48,275 bases of DNA, taken from the NCBI GenBank assembly GCA_910584255.1, contig CAJTXV010000011.1:1-48275 (forward strand), read 5' to 3'. A program made the translations under genes and the position numbers. The notes under the pieces were generated by a model. The model was not told where the DNA came from and ran no database searches. It worked only from the letters and a program-made list of their open reading frames with translations. The stretch's first letter is position 1. Each line of letters begins with the position of its first letter. This document shows positions 17,005-24,877 of the stretch, piece by piece. The DNA is from an uncultured Bacilli bacterium. GTDB taxonomy: Bacteria; Bacillota_I; Bacilli_A; RF39; UBA660.

Positions 17005-17631
17005 CTAACGAATGATAATTCCAAAGAGTAAAATCAAATCATAAGATTGCTCTATCGAGATAATCATTCCTTTTAAGTTCTTAGGATCCGCCCTTAGTCC
17101 TTCTAAATTACAACTAGAGACATCTTCTCCTCTCATGCTTGTTTCAATTAATTCTAAGTTTGAAAAATTACACTCATTCCATTCCATTTGAGAAAACTGA
17201 TTGGAATGAAATCTTGCTTCTCTTAATTGACAACTTGTAAATTCACTACTTTTCATTTTGCAGTCTGAGAAATTACTATAATCTAAATTACAATCTTGAA
17301 ACAAGCAATCATAAAAATTTGTTTTAAAACAACTGACTCCTACAAATTTACAATCATAAAACTCTGCTCGATAAAAAGCCTGATTTTCAAAATTACTATT
17401 AGAAAAATCACAGTTATAAAAAATACAATCCATAATACCAATTTCTTTTAAATTAACATCTTCAAAAGAAATATTTTTAAAAGTACATTCATTCCATTCT
17501 GAAGTTTGAAAGGAAAAGTTAGAATAATTCTCATATTCAAAACTCTTCTGGTACCATTCTTCTGCTTCTATTATCTCTTGAAATTTCACAGAAATTGTTT
17601 CTTTTACTTTAGGTTTTATTCTCTTTTTCAT
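17005..17631 (-). CDS. Pentapeptide-repeat protein, Qnr/McbG-like
   Basis: A 208-residue protein built of tandem five-residue repeats of the A/C-(D/N)-L/F-x-x type, from about residue 45 to 175 (NCDFSNSNF, DCKFVGVSCF, DCLFQDCNLDYSNF and others). These fold into a right-handed beta-helix. The C-terminal GLRADPKNLKGMIIS followed by QSYDLILLFGI matches the tail of Qnr/McbG-type proteins, which protect DNA gyrase from quinolones or microcins by mimicking DNA. That resistance role is established for some members only. Length and end fit the Qnr group better than generic pentapeptide proteins. It has a GGAGAG ribosome binding site. Confidence 0.85.
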   Translation of the reverse strand: MKKRIKPKVKETISVKFQEIIEAEEWYQKSFEYENYSNFSFQTSEWNECTFKNISFEDVNLKEIGIMDCIFYNCDFSNSNFENQAFYRAEFYDCKFVGVSCFKTNFYDCLFQDCNLDYSNFSDCKMKSSEFTSCQLREARFHSNQFSQMEWNECNFSNLELIETSMRGEDVSSCNLEGLRADPKNLKGMIISIEQSYDLILLFGIIIR

Positions 17632-17659
17632 ATATCTCTCCTATCTATAGGATATCAAA

Positions 17660-17695
17660 TTAAAAAAGGAAAAGCTACTTTAAATATAGCTCTTC
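17660..17695 (-). terminator. Intrinsic terminator after the holin/endolysin pair
   Basis: On the minus strand a 9-bp stem (GAAGAGCTA with TAGCTTTTC, one wobble) is followed by CTTTTTT. The first arm overlaps the end of the endolysin gene. Confidence 0.6.
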
Positions 17696-18583
17696 TCCTT
17701 CTTTTAGAGAAATTAAATATTTCCCTGTTTTTGAACATGTAAAAATGAGTCGTGGAACCGTTTCTTTATTTTTTTCTGGTTCTTCTTCCTTTTTCGGATA
17801 CAGATTTTCCCAACCTTCTTGATAAGCGATATAAAAGTCTTCTATTTTATACCAAAGATAGTTATCGTTTTCTACTGTTTCTTGATAGTCATAAATTCCA
17901 GGAATGACATATCCTTTCTTTTTTCCTTCTAGGGATGGTGTTGTTCTTGCGTTTAGATTGCTTACCAATACTTCTATTTGATCCTTTGATGAATCCCTTT
18001 GTATTGGAGAACCAACTTGATCATTTGGTAAATCTACCCATGGAAGATATCCTCCCCATAACTCTTCTGTAAATTTTCGATCAATGTAAAAAACTTCTTC
18101 TGGTTTTTTAGTATCTCCCTCAATGACCCAACTACCATTTTCATTTTGAATCCAGTTATTACTAGAACCTCTTCCACAAGCAATATGAATATGATTGGCA
18201 CTCGCACCATCATTTCCTTCATGACAAATTACTTCTCCTCTTTGAAACTTTCTACCAACAGTTACATTCTTTAAGTCGGCATCTAGAGAGTGTGTTAATG
18301 TCATAAAGGCAATATCTTCAAACGTAGGAGTTACTACTTTTGATGTGGATACTAACCATACTGTATTGGTCGCAGAATTTCCAATTCCCTTCACTGCAGT
18401 TACTACCATTTCATCACAAGGGCAATAAATAGCTTCTCTTCCTTCATTTTCTCCCGCATCATCGATTGGATAATCACGATAGGTAGTGTTTGGATCCCAG
18501 TGTCTTCTGTGAGAGGTATCCCCATAATAACTTTGGGTAATCCTCATATGCTTTAGAGGATATGTCATATAATTTTTAATCAC
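17675..18583 (-). CDS. Phage-type M23 (LytM-like) endolysin with SH3 domain
   Basis: A 302-residue secretion-signal-less murein hydrolase. Residues about 8-170 resemble an M23/LytM peptidase: HWDPNTTYRDYPIDD gives His and Asp ligands, FMTLTHSLD a third His, and NHIHIACG the H-x-H pair. Residues about 205-265 look like a bacterial SH3 wall-binding domain (VSNLNARTTPSLEG to YIAYQEGW). A C-terminal CSKTGKYLISLKEGEELY segment is unassigned. The GTG start overlaps the holin gene by 8 bp and has GGGGTGATT upstream. Holin plus signal-less lysin is a phage lysis cassette, but no other phage genes are near. Confidence 0.72.
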   Translation of the reverse strand: MIKNYMTYPLKHMRITQSYYGDTSHRRHWDPNTTYRDYPIDDAGENEGREAIYCPCDEMVVTAVKGIGNSATNTVWLVSTSKVVTPTFEDIAFMTLTHSLDADLKNVTVGRKFQRGEVICHEGNDGASANHIHIACGRGSSNNWIQNENGSWVIEGDTKKPEEVFYIDRKFTEELWGGYLPWVDLPNDQVGSPIQRDSSKDQIEVLVSNLNARTTPSLEGKKKGYVIPGIYDYQETVENDNYLWYKIEDFYIAYQEGWENLYPKKEEEPEKNKETVPRLIFTCSKTGKYLISLKEGEELYLK

Positions 18584-18959
18584 GTGGAATCACCCCAATA
18601 ATATCAGTATTTTCATTTTTAGTTTTCGTTTCACTCTGTTTCTGATTCATATCCGCATCTTTTTTCTTGGCACCCCTCAGTTCTGTATAAGTAGTTAATT
18701 TTCCTTCTAAGTTTCGATAAATCGTATCAGCTCCAATAAAGCTAAAGAATCCTACCCAAAGACATGGAATATTCTCTAGAGAAGTGAATGTCTTAGAAAA
18801 AAGAAATCCTAATACCATATTTACTAAGAAACTATAACCCGTTATCCAACTTTTCTTTTTACAAAATCTCTTTGTTTTTTGTATAAATGCAACGGTTACG
18901 GTACTACATGCAATTGCAACAATTAGTAACTCTTGTAACATGTCCCAATTTAATATCAT
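18576..18959 (-). CDS. Holin-like membrane protein
   Basis: A 127-residue protein with short N-terminal hydrophobic stretches (LLIVAIACSTVTVAFI, WITGYSFLVNMVLGFLF, and IPCLWVGFFSFIGADTIY) and a charged C-terminal tail (KKKDADMNQKQSETKTK). Size, three-helix topology and tail match phage holins, which form pores that release the lysin. The gene lies directly upstream of, and overlaps, an M23 lysin gene, which is the main support. The exact holin family was not recognised. Confidence 0.6.
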   Translation of the reverse strand: MILNWDMLQELLIVAIACSTVTVAFIQKTKRFCKKKSWITGYSFLVNMVLGFLFSKTFTSLENIPCLWVGFFSFIGADTIYRNLEGKLTTYTELRGAKKKDADMNQKQSETKTKNENTDIIGVIPRD

Positions 18960-18982
18960 TTACATCACCCAATATAATTTAT

Positions 18983-19030
18983 GAAAAAAAAATTAAAAGA
19001 AACTGTTTCTTTAACTAGAGACAGCCTCTT
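18983..19030 (-). terminator. Intrinsic terminator after the RsiV-like gene
   Basis: Minus strand: AAGAGGCTGT (19021-19030) pairs with ACAGTTTCTT (18997-19006) with G-U pairs and is followed after AAT by nine T. The first arm lies in the last codons of the RsiV-like gene. It isolates the holin gene from the BceRS-like operon. Confidence 0.6.
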
Positions 19031-19736
19031 TTAATAAAGAATATGGTACCAATACTTGAAATTTTCCAGAACTGTAAGGCGCTATCTGATAGGGAGAGAA
19101 AAAGAATAAATACCCTTCCTCTGTAAAGGCAAATGTTTGAAAATTTTCTTTTTTAGGAAGTGTTCCTTCTATCATCATATTATAATTTACAATGTTTTTA
19201 TTTTTAGAAAGTTGCTCTCTAATACTTTTCGATACAACTTCTAAAAACTTAGGATTTTCCTTTACTAAATCTTCTATCGTTATGATTTTGTTGTCTTCTT
19301 TGTTATAGGAGATTGTATCATAAAAAGAAATTGGATGAGCTCCCCCTGTATCTTTAAAAATTGTAAATACATAGGAAATATAAGGAGAGCTTTCAAATTC
19401 TTGATATAAAATATCTAGTGTATAGCTTTGATTCAATTGAACCCCTGCATTTGAAATCTCATTTTTAAAGTCCTCAATATGCGACTTTATTTTCGCATCA
19501 ATTTCTTGATTTAAAACCTTATAATCCGTAACAGGATAATAAACTCTCAATTGATATGGATGCTTTTCTTCTATCATCTTTTTTTCTAATGCAGCATTTT
19601 CAAAATGAATTACTTCTGTTACTTTATGATTTTCCCTATTTTTTAAAAAATAGTATTGAACCGATAAACTGATATTAAATAAGATTAAAGCAAATAGTAA
19701 GAGAAAAAAACGATGCTCTCTTAAATCATTTTTCAT
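19011..19736 (-). CDS. RsiV-like protein (DUF4163/DUF3298 domains), membrane anchored
   Basis: A 241-residue protein with an N-terminal membrane helix (about 11-30, FFLLLFALILFNISLSVQY) and an outer part that matches the DUF4163-DUF3298 pair found in RsiV and PdaC. Clues are YVFTIFKDTGGAHP, ITIEDLVK and the end FSPYQIAPYSSGKFQVLVPY. In B. subtilis RsiV is a lysozyme-sensing anti-sigma factor, but this protein lacks the N-terminal anti-sigma region, so only the outer domain is shared. It ends the RR-HK-ABC gene series, suggesting a cell-envelope stress role. The ATG at 19736 has GGTGA upstream. Confidence 0.75.
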   Translation of the reverse strand: MKNDLREHRFFLLLFALILFNISLSVQYYFLKNRENHKVTEVIHFENAALEKKMIEEKHPYQLRVYYPVTDYKVLNQEIDAKIKSHIEDFKNEISNAGVQLNQSYTLDILYQEFESSPYISYVFTIFKDTGGAHPISFYDTISYNKEDNKIITIEDLVKENPKFLEVVSKSIREQLSKNKNIVNYNMMIEGTLPKKENFQTFAFTEEGYLFFFSPYQIAPYSSGKFQVLVPYSLLKEAVSS

Positions 19737-19762
19737 AAAATTCACCAATACATTTTATGAAA

Positions 19763-19788
19763 GAAAAAAGGCTTTATACATAAGCCCT
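19763..19788 (-). terminator. Intrinsic terminator between the ABC permease and RsiV-like genes
   Basis: Minus strand: GGGCTT pairs with AAGCC across a short loop, followed by TTTTTT. The stem is only 5-6 bp, so partial read-through into the RsiV-like gene is likely. Confidence 0.55.
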
Positions 19789-19795
19789 ATTCTTT

Positions 19796-22330
19796 TTAAA
19801 TATTTTCTTCCCTGATTGCCTCCATAATATTTTCATGTTTTATTTTTCTAGTTGCATACATAGTAGTAATTAAAATAATGAAGAAAACCATAAATATGAC
19901 AATGAAAATGTTTTTAATTGGCCATACGATTTCCCCTAGTGAGGAAACTCCTTCCATGATACGGTTGATTAAGACAATTAAAATAGCAGAAATAGGAAGA
20001 GAATAAAATAATGATTTTAAGCCAAAGAAGAGACATTCAAATAGTAATGTTCGATTAAACCCAGTTGTCGTTAGTCCAATACTTCTTAACACTGCAAATT
20101 CTTTTCTACGTAAATGGATACTTGTATAAAGTGTATTAAATACACTGGTGATTCCAATTAAAGATACAAGTCCAACAAACCCATATACTAACAGTTTTAC
20201 AATGAAAATCATATTTCTTGTATACTGAAGGTTTTCTCTAATATCAGAGTAAGATTCTTCTTTGATTTTTCCTTGTTCTATCAAAGAATCGATTGTTTTT
20301 TGAAAATCATTACTTTGATCTAAATCAAAGTAAGCAATTTTTTGAATTCCATTATTAAATTCTGTTAAATCCCCAAGATACCCTTCAGGAATGATAATCA
20401 ATAAATCTATATTATTTTTATACTCTGAAATTCCAAAGAAATCATGATTTAATAAATCATATTCTTTGATTTCTTTTTCACAAGAATAGCTCATATCTAC
20501 TTCATCGTTTTCCTTGTGATGGTATTTGGTTTCACATAGTTCAAATGGGATACTTTTCTCTTGGCTAAAACGTTTCATCGTATAAGATTTTCTACTATTT
20601 TCTTCATATTCAATCTTATTAAAATTATTATAAATTAGTGGAATATTCTTTGTAACATTCGCATCTTTTTTATAGATTTCAAAATCTTTTTTAGATACTT
20701 CTAGTAAATTAACACTAAGTTTGTCTTCCTCTCTTAAATATCGATTACGATAATCCTCTGTAAATACCTGACTCAGTTTTTCTGATGCAACAAGACTATA
20801 CTCTACTCCATAAAAAGATTGAGTAATACCTTTCGATTTCCTTAATTGTTCTAATTCCTCGTCATTTAAATTTGACATATAAAGATTTAAAGTTGCATCA
20901 TATTCTGGTGTATCCACAACATTTCCTACACTTCTAAAAATTAGTTCCATATACGTACTAAAAGATAGAAATAAAACAATACTAATAAATAAAGAGACAA
21001 TAGTGATTCGATATTTCTTCTTATTCCGCTTCATATTTTTATAAGCAATCATTCCTTCTTCTTTGAAAAGAAGAGAAATTATCTTTGGGGATTTTAGTTT
21101 TCTTCTTGGCATTTTAATATCATCATTTAAACGAATCGCTTCAATGGGACTGATTTTACTTGCTCTTCTAGCGGGAATAAATGCGGATACAAAAATGGTA
21201 ATTATCATAAATAAAACTGGTACAATTATAAATATTGGATAGGCACAAAGACGAAGTGGTCCACCATTTAATAACTCTGGAATTAAATGATTAATGATTG
21301 CTAATACGATTCCAATTCCTAAGAAAGCACCTAAAATTCCCAGAATGATGCCAATCAATCCAACAACAATTGCTTCAAAAATCACCGTGTGTTTAATTTG
21401 CTTTTTGGTAGCACCAATCGATGAAAATAATCCAAATTGCTTTTTTCTCTCTAGGACACTAATGGCAAAAGAATTGTAAATAACAACTATACATCCGATA
21501 GAAACTAAGGCTAAAAGAATCGCCATACTTTTAATTAAACTTTCGATGATATTATCATATTTAGAAATACCTGAAAGACCCAGTAAAGAAGAATTATATC
21601 GAACTTCATTTCCACCTATCTTTTTAGCTAACTCTGATGTAATCTTATCTGCATCTTTCATCTTATCAAACTGAAGATAAATATCATATTCCGCCTGATC
21701 TGACACTTTTTGAATTTTAGTAATTGCCACCTCTTGTCCCAAAGATATGTAAGGATTATTTCCATAATATCCAACAATCGTATAAGTGATATCTTCCTTT
21801 GGTACAAAAATTTCTTCTTCTACACATTCAGAGCATCTTTCTTTGACCTCTACTCCATCAATTAAGAAAAGGCCTTGAGTTAATGTAATCTTTGAATTTA
21901 ACCTGAAAGAAGAATTTCCTATATACTCACTAGAAAGTAAGATTTCATGATCATTTTGAGGAAACTTTCCCTCTACTAATTCAATTTCATGAAAATAACC
22001 AGAATCAACTGAATCCACCTTTAAATAAAAATCATCTTCTTTAGAATTTTTAACTTTCGTATATCCTAGAAGTTCTCTTAGAAAATATTTTTTTACACCA
22101 TTCTCTTTTTTAATTGTATTTATATCACTTCCATGCACATCCTCAATCATAGAGTGATAACTACCATTATGGAGAATGGTTTCTTGAATCGCATTATCTC
22201 TTAATGTCGAAAATAAAAGTCCAATTCCTACCATTAAAGCTGTCGATAAAACAATTCCGATAATGGATACAATGGTTCTTTTTTTATTGAGTTTCAAATG
22301 ACGAATGGTCAGTTTATTTAATATATTCAT
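19796..22330 (-). CDS. ABC transporter permease with two FtsX domains
   Basis: An 844-residue membrane protein. An N-terminal helix (about 18-38, TIVSIIGIVLSTALMVGIGL) is followed by an extracellular region, a first FtsX-type helix block (about 265-395), a linker, a second helix start (about 430-455), another extracellular region and a second FtsX block (about 705-840). This layout fits MacB/LolC-type and peptide-sensing transporters that handle antimicrobial peptides or lipids. The conserved EAIRLND and EAIREENI ends of both blocks are visible. It follows the ATPase gene by 2 bp and forms its membrane partner. It is larger than BceB (about 650). Confidence 0.92.
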   Translation of the reverse strand: MNILNKLTIRHLKLNKKRTIVSIIGIVLSTALMVGIGLLFSTLRDNAIQETILHNGSYHSMIEDVHGSDINTIKKENGVKKYFLRELLGYTKVKNSKEDDFYLKVDSVDSGYFHEIELVEGKFPQNDHEILLSSEYIGNSSFRLNSKITLTQGLFLIDGVEVKERCSECVEEEIFVPKEDITYTIVGYYGNNPYISLGQEVAITKIQKVSDQAEYDIYLQFDKMKDADKITSELAKKIGGNEVRYNSSLLGLSGISKYDNIIESLIKSMAILLALVSIGCIVVIYNSFAISVLERKKQFGLFSSIGATKKQIKHTVIFEAIVVGLIGIILGILGAFLGIGIVLAIINHLIPELLNGGPLRLCAYPIFIIVPVLFMIITIFVSAFIPARRASKISPIEAIRLNDDIKMPRRKLKSPKIISLLFKEEGMIAYKNMKRNKKKYRITIVSLFISIVLFLSFSTYMELIFRSVGNVVDTPEYDATLNLYMSNLNDEELEQLRKSKGITQSFYGVEYSLVASEKLSQVFTEDYRNRYLREEDKLSVNLLEVSKKDFEIYKKDANVTKNIPLIYNNFNKIEYEENSRKSYTMKRFSQEKSIPFELCETKYHHKENDEVDMSYSCEKEIKEYDLLNHDFFGISEYKNNIDLLIIIPEGYLGDLTEFNNGIQKIAYFDLDQSNDFQKTIDSLIEQGKIKEESYSDIRENLQYTRNMIFIVKLLVYGFVGLVSLIGITSVFNTLYTSIHLRRKEFAVLRSIGLTTTGFNRTLLFECLFFGLKSLFYSLPISAILIVLINRIMEGVSSLGEIVWPIKNIFIVIFMVFFIILITTMYATRKIKHENIMEAIREENI

Positions 22331-22332
22331 GA

Positions 22333-23013
22333 TTACCCTACCTTTTCATCGGAAACAATTTTTCCATCATCGATTGTAATAATACGGCTAGCATTTAATG
22401 CTAAATTGTAGTCATGCGTAATCATAATAATTGTCTGTTTATATTTTTGATTGGATAACTTTAAGAGTTCGACAACATCTTTACTTGCCTTAGAATCTAA
22501 GTTTCCAGTTGGCTCATCCGCTAATAATAAAGCAGGTCGATTCATCAGAGCCCTTCCAATCGATACTCTTTGTTGTTGTCCACCAGATAACTCATTTGGT
22601 AAGTGATTCACTCTCTTCTTGAGATTTAGCATCTCTATAAGCTCATTTAAGTACATTTGATTTGGCTTTCTTCCATCTAATAAAATGGGAAGTGTAATAT
22701 TTTCTTCTACGTTCAAAATGGGAATTAAGTTATAAAATTGATAGATCAATCCTACTTGTCGTCTTCTAAAAATAGCAAGATTAGTCTCATTCAATTTATA
22801 AATATTTTCTCCATCAATAATAATTTCTCCACTCGTTGGATGATCCACTCCTCCAAGGAGATGAAGAAGTGTACTTTTTCCACTCCCAGAAGAACCCACA
22901 ATTGCTACAAATTCTCCCCTTTCTACCGAAAAAGAAACATGATCTAATGCTTTCACTAGCGTATTTCCCTTTCCGTAGGATTTACATAAATCTTTTACTT
23001 TTAAAATTTCCAT
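22333..23013 (-). CDS. ABC transporter ATP-binding protein (BceA/MacB/LolD type)
   Basis: A 226-residue ATPase that powers the adjacent FtsX-type permease. Walker A is GSSGSGKST (about 40-48), the signature is LSGGQQQR, Walker B is LLLADEPT and the H-loop His lies in IMITHDY. The Q-loop and the YQFYNLIPILNVEEN segment are typical of the MacB/LolD/BceA class. The start was set at the ATG 23011-23013 with CGAGGAT upstream; a GTG at 23037 is less likely. Two direct repeats lie just upstream, which the adjacent response regulator may bind. Confidence 0.94.
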   Translation of the reverse strand: MEILKVKDLCKSYGKGNTLVKALDHVSFSVERGEFVAIVGSSGSGKSTLLHLLGGVDHPTSGEIIIDGENIYKLNETNLAIFRRRQVGLIYQFYNLIPILNVEENITLPILLDGRKPNQMYLNELIEMLNLKKRVNHLPNELSGGQQQRVSIGRALMNRPALLLADEPTGNLDSKASKDVVELLKLSNQKYKQTIIMITHDYNLALNASRIITIDDGKIVSDEKVG

Positions 23014-23052
23014 AATATCCTCGCTTTCGTTATCCACTTTATCATAGTATTA

Positions 23053-23071
23053 TGACTTTCTTGTGACTTTT
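23053..23071. promoter_or_regulatory. Direct repeats upstream of the ABC operon, possible response-regulator site
   Basis: TGACTTTC (23053-23060) and TGACTTTT (23064-23071) lie 11 bp apart, about 40 bp before the ATPase gene. OmpR-type regulators, the class encoded at 24088, normally bind direct repeats with such spacing. A palindrome TTACAATTTTGTAA follows at 23075-23088. The link is inferred from position. Confidence 0.35.
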
Positions 23072-23090
23072 TCCTTACAATTTTGTAATA

Positions 23091-24095
23091 CTAAAAATTT
23101 TTCTTGTAAAATCTAATTTCAAATTTTGTCCCCTTCTTTAAAGGAATTGCCCGAATTTCTCCTTCCTGCATCGTAATAATCTTCTTTGCCATATGAAGTC
23201 CAATCCCAATGCTTTCCCCATTTCCACTACCTTTATAAAAACGTTCAAAAATATGAGGAAGGGCTTCCTTAGAAATTCCAGAACCAGTATCACTGATTGT
23301 AATTTCATAATAAATAGGAGTTTCTGTTACTTCTATTTTCAATGTTCCATTCTCTTCTGTATGTTCATGAGCATTTTTTAAAATATTTAAAAGGGCTTCC
23401 CTTGTCCAATTAGGATCAACGAAAAGGACTGGATCTTTTTGATAGTTAATTTCTAATAACTGTTTTTTTAATTCAATCGGAATTTTTAAAGGCTCCACTA
23501 CGCTTTGAATTAAATCCCTACTTGGAATGGTTCTTCGCTTCAGTGTCTCCGTTCCACTATCTAACCTAGACATTTTTAAAAGGGATGCAACTAACCACTC
23601 TATTCTTTCTAATTGACTTCTATTTTTTAATAAAAATTCCCTTCTTACTTCTTCATTCATCGTATTATCTTCTAGAAATAAATCGTTCATTACATACATA
23701 GAAGTCAGTGGTGTTTTGATTTGATGAGAAATATCAGATAGTATTTCTTCTAAATATTTTTTATCTTTTCTACTTTGTTCTGTTTGTTCTTTTAGTTTAA
23801 TCGTCATTTGGTCAATATCGCTTTTTAAGTTACTGATATCTCCTTCTTCATAGTCACGAATACCAATACTATAATCTCCATTTAAAATTCGGTTCATATC
23901 TAATGAAAGTTTTGCTATCTGGCGACTTTCTTTATAGAGAATGTAAAAAAAGAGGACATCACAACCAAGAATTGTAAAAAGAACTAAAAGTGCATTCGGA
24001 AGCGTTATCTTTTCAATAAAAAGAAGAATTAAAAGAAAGAATAGAAAAATTATTTCTATTAAAATCAGGTGTTGTATTTCTTTTCTCCTAATCAT
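23091..24095 (-). CDS. Sensor histidine kinase, BceS-like (intramembrane-sensing)
   Basis: A 334-residue kinase, the same length as BceS. It has two N-terminal membrane helices (about 8-30 and 35-52) with almost no outer loop, the mark of intramembrane-sensing kinases that sense through an ABC transporter. The phosphorylation site is SHQIKTPLTS with His near 119. The ATPase part has an N-box (ALLNILKNAHEHT), DTGSGIS and GIGLHMAKKI. The start at ATG 24093-24095 (GGGAG upstream) overlaps the response-regulator stop by 8 bp. Gene order RR-HK-ATPase-permease fits a detoxification module against envelope-acting peptides. Confidence 0.92.
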   Translation of the reverse strand: MIRRKEIQHLILIEIIFLFFLLILLFIEKITLPNALLVLFTILGCDVLFFYILYKESRQIAKLSLDMNRILNGDYSIGIRDYEEGDISNLKSDIDQMTIKLKEQTEQSRKDKKYLEEILSDISHQIKTPLTSMYVMNDLFLEDNTMNEEVRREFLLKNRSQLERIEWLVASLLKMSRLDSGTETLKRRTIPSRDLIQSVVEPLKIPIELKKQLLEINYQKDPVLFVDPNWTREALLNILKNAHEHTEENGTLKIEVTETPIYYEITISDTGSGISKEALPHIFERFYKGSGNGESIGIGLHMAKKIITMQEGEIRAIPLKKGTKFEIRFYKKNF

Positions 24096-24777
24096 AAAAA
24101 TCTCCCAATTGATATCCAAGTCCTCTCACTGTTTTAATAATTTTGGGGTGACTTGGATCATCTTCTATTTTTTCACGAATTCTTTTAATATAAACTGTTA
24201 ATGTATTGTCATTCACGTATTCCTCATCTACATCCCATATATCTGCAAGTATTTTATCCCTTGTAAATACTACCTTAGGATTTAAGAAGAATGCTAGAAT
24301 AATTTTATACTCCAGGGCTGTTAACATGACATCTTTTCCATTTTTAAATACTTTTGCTTGCTTTGTATCGACTCGTACTCCGCCATATTCCATGATGGAG
24401 GAGTCCTCCCTATTTTCACTTCTTCTTAGTACATTTCGAATTCGTGACACAAGCTCCCTTGCCCTAAATGGTTTAGTAATGTAATCATCTGCGCCCATAT
24501 CTAGTCCCATGACAATGGATGTTTCTAAATCATCTGCTGTTAAAAAGATAATAGGAATACTAGAAAATGAACGTATTTCTTTAAATAAGGAAAATCCATT
24601 TTGATCTGGAAGATTGATGTCTAAAAGACAAAGAACAATTTCCTTGTCATTTTTTAAGTATTCTAAGGCCTGAAATCCCGTAGAAGATTCTAGCGGCACA
24701 AAGTCTTCTTGTTTTAAATAATAGTTTAACCCCATTCGAATAGCTTCATCATCTTCTACAATGAGTATTTTTTTCAT
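24088..24777 (-). CDS. Response regulator, OmpR/PhoB family (BceR-like)
   Basis: A 230-residue regulator. The receiver domain (about 1-115) has the acidic pair EDDE, the phosphoacceptor Asp in CLLDINLPD (about residue 53) and the Lys in TKPF. The C-terminal half is a winged-helix domain ending in VRGLGYQLGDFYD. It should be phosphorylated by the overlapping kinase gene product and activate the ABC genes. The ATG at 24775-24777 with GGTGAT upstream was chosen over a TTG. A TATAAT -10 lies about 15 bp upstream of the gene. Confidence 0.93.
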   Translation of the reverse strand: MKKILIVEDDEAIRMGLNYYLKQEDFVPLESSTGFQALEYLKNDKEIVLCLLDINLPDQNGFSLFKEIRSFSSIPIIFLTADDLETSIVMGLDMGADDYITKPFRARELVSRIRNVLRRSENREDSSIMEYGGVRVDTKQAKVFKNGKDVMLTALEYKIILAFFLNPKVVFTRDKILADIWDVDEEYVNDNTLTVYIKRIREKIEDDPSHPKIIKTVRGLGYQLGDFYD

Positions 24778-24842
24778 AGTTATCACCAACTACATTATAC
24801 AAAATTTAAGAAAAAATGAAATGACTAATTTGTAAGATTAGA

Positions 24843-24876
24843 AAAAAAGTTTAAGATAATTTACCTTAAACTTTTA
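24843..24876 (-). terminator. Intrinsic terminator after the sortase-like gene
   Basis: Minus strand: an AAAGTTTAAG arm pairs with CTTAAACTTT across a short loop, followed by TTTTT. It lies directly after the stop codon at 24878. Confidence 0.7.
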
Positions 24877-24877
24877 T

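Noticed and set aside
17675..18959. A whole prophage around the lysis genes
   Set aside because: The genes on both sides are ordinary chromosomal or unknown genes, and no structural, packaging or integration genes are present.
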